Under the pieces are notes generated by a model, which saw only the letters and a program-made list of their open reading frames with translations, did no database searches and was not told where the DNA came from. This document shows, in pieces, positions 55,958 through 56,220 of a stretch of DNA of 56,220 bases (positions are counted from its first letter, which is position 1; every line of letters begins with the position of its first letter). The DNA comes from Microbacterium yannicii PS01 (GTDB lineage: Bacteria > Actinomycetota > Actinomycetes > Actinomycetales > Microbacteriaceae), in NCBI RefSeq assembly GCF_000304335.1, contig NZ_CAJF01000029.1, positions 1 to 56,220 on the forward strand. Reading direction: 5' to 3'. The position numbers and the translations under genes were made by a program.

Positions 55958-55975
55958 GTGAGAAGGGTCCGCCCG

Positions 55976-56220
55976 CTACTTCCGCAGCTCGAAGGTGGTC
56001 GCCCCGACCTTGATCGGAGCACCCACCTTGACCGGGACCGGAGCGGTCACCCGCGCGCCGTCGTGCCACGTGCCGTTGGTCGAGTCGAGGTCCTGGATCA
56101 TCCACTGCTCGCCCCACAGCACGAGTCGCGCGTGGTGGCTCGAGGTGTAGTCGTCGCGGACCACGAGTCCGGACTCGCTCGATCGGCCGATCGTCAGCGG
56201 CTCGTTGCCGAGGGGCAGCT
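55976..56220 (-). CDS. fhaB: FHA-domain protein FhaB, 3' part only
   Basis: The gene is cut by the right edge. The visible end is a forkhead-associated domain: PLTIGRSSESGLVV, SSHHARL and DSTNGTWHDG, the three elements that hold phosphothreonine peptides. FhaB is a docking substrate of the PknA/PknB kinases and links them to wall synthesis. It begins the operon read leftwards with pstP and rodA. Confidence 0.92.
   Translation of the reverse strand, partial: LPLGNEPLTIGRSSESGLVVRDDYTSSHHARLVLWGEQWMIQDLDSTNGTWHDGARVTAPVPVKVGAPIKVGATTFELRK

Noticed and set aside
53325..56117. A 930-codon minus-strand frame spanning rodA and pstP
   Set aside because: Only its last 465 codons are RodA; the rest is the out-of-frame reading of pstP and fhaB, and pstP-rodA show a clean ATGA overlap.

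Overview
This 56 kb window is the replication-origin neighbourhood of a high-GC actinobacterium. The strict GC-ending codon use, the gene order and the many leaderless promoters suggest Microbacteriaceae, probably Microbacterium or a close relative. That placement is inferred from gene order and protein character, since no database was searched.

Left part (1-23.4 kb): the window opens in the 3' end of a surface protein with a Asp-Pro-Thr stalk and an LAQTG sorting signal. Next come the rpsF-ssb-rpsR-rplI operon (minus strand) and an accessory stretch: a membrane protein, a glycosyltransferase with a divergent TetR regulator, an acyl-CoA dehydrogenase, a large membrane protein, an FBP zinc protein and a secondary alcohol dehydrogenase. 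A tightly coupled five-gene minus-strand operon follows (13.0-9.9 kb) with a WXG100-like protein and a putative type VII secretion substrate. Then come a CCA-adding-type nucleotidyltransferase, a methyltransferase, DUF6049, murJ, trxB and trxA, a small unknown gene and an ECF sigma factor of the TPR-extended type. Two genes (near 10,540 and 14,973) are frameshifted at G homopolymers.

Core (23.4-42.6 kb): parB-parA, a 3.4 kb stretch with no convincing gene but eight parS-like palindromes (ten counting those in the starts of parA and rsmG), rsmG-jag-yidC-yidD-rnpA-rpmH (minus), dnaA, oriC, dnaN, recF, dciA, gyrB, gyrA and a DUF3566 membrane protein. oriC lies between dnaA and dnaN (about 33.8-34.1 kb). 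The genes on both sides mostly point away from it, as expected for co-orientation with the forks.

Right part (42.6-56.2 kb): tRNA-Ile(GAT) and tRNA-Ala(TGC), a NUDIX hydrolase, a YbaK-type deacylase with a repeat-derived N terminus, a cyclophilin, a rhomboid protease, crgA, a class E sortase with a 51-residue membrane protein, a PabA/TrpG-type amidotransferase, and the growth/division cluster pknB-pknA-pbpA-rodA-pstP-fhaB on the minus strand. The last gene runs off the window.

Functional ties: ParB presumably loads on the parS cluster to segregate the origin. DnaA binds oriC and a box at its own promoter. PknA/PknB/PstP/FhaB probably tune PbpA, RodA and MurJ activity. The class E sortase is the kind expected to anchor LAXTG proteins such as the one at the left edge. 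Most unusual: the large gene-free parS cluster beside parA, a nested foldable element and a polypyrimidine tract between dnaN and recF, repeated GAACGAT sites around gyrB, and a probable S6:S18-type leader before rpsF.
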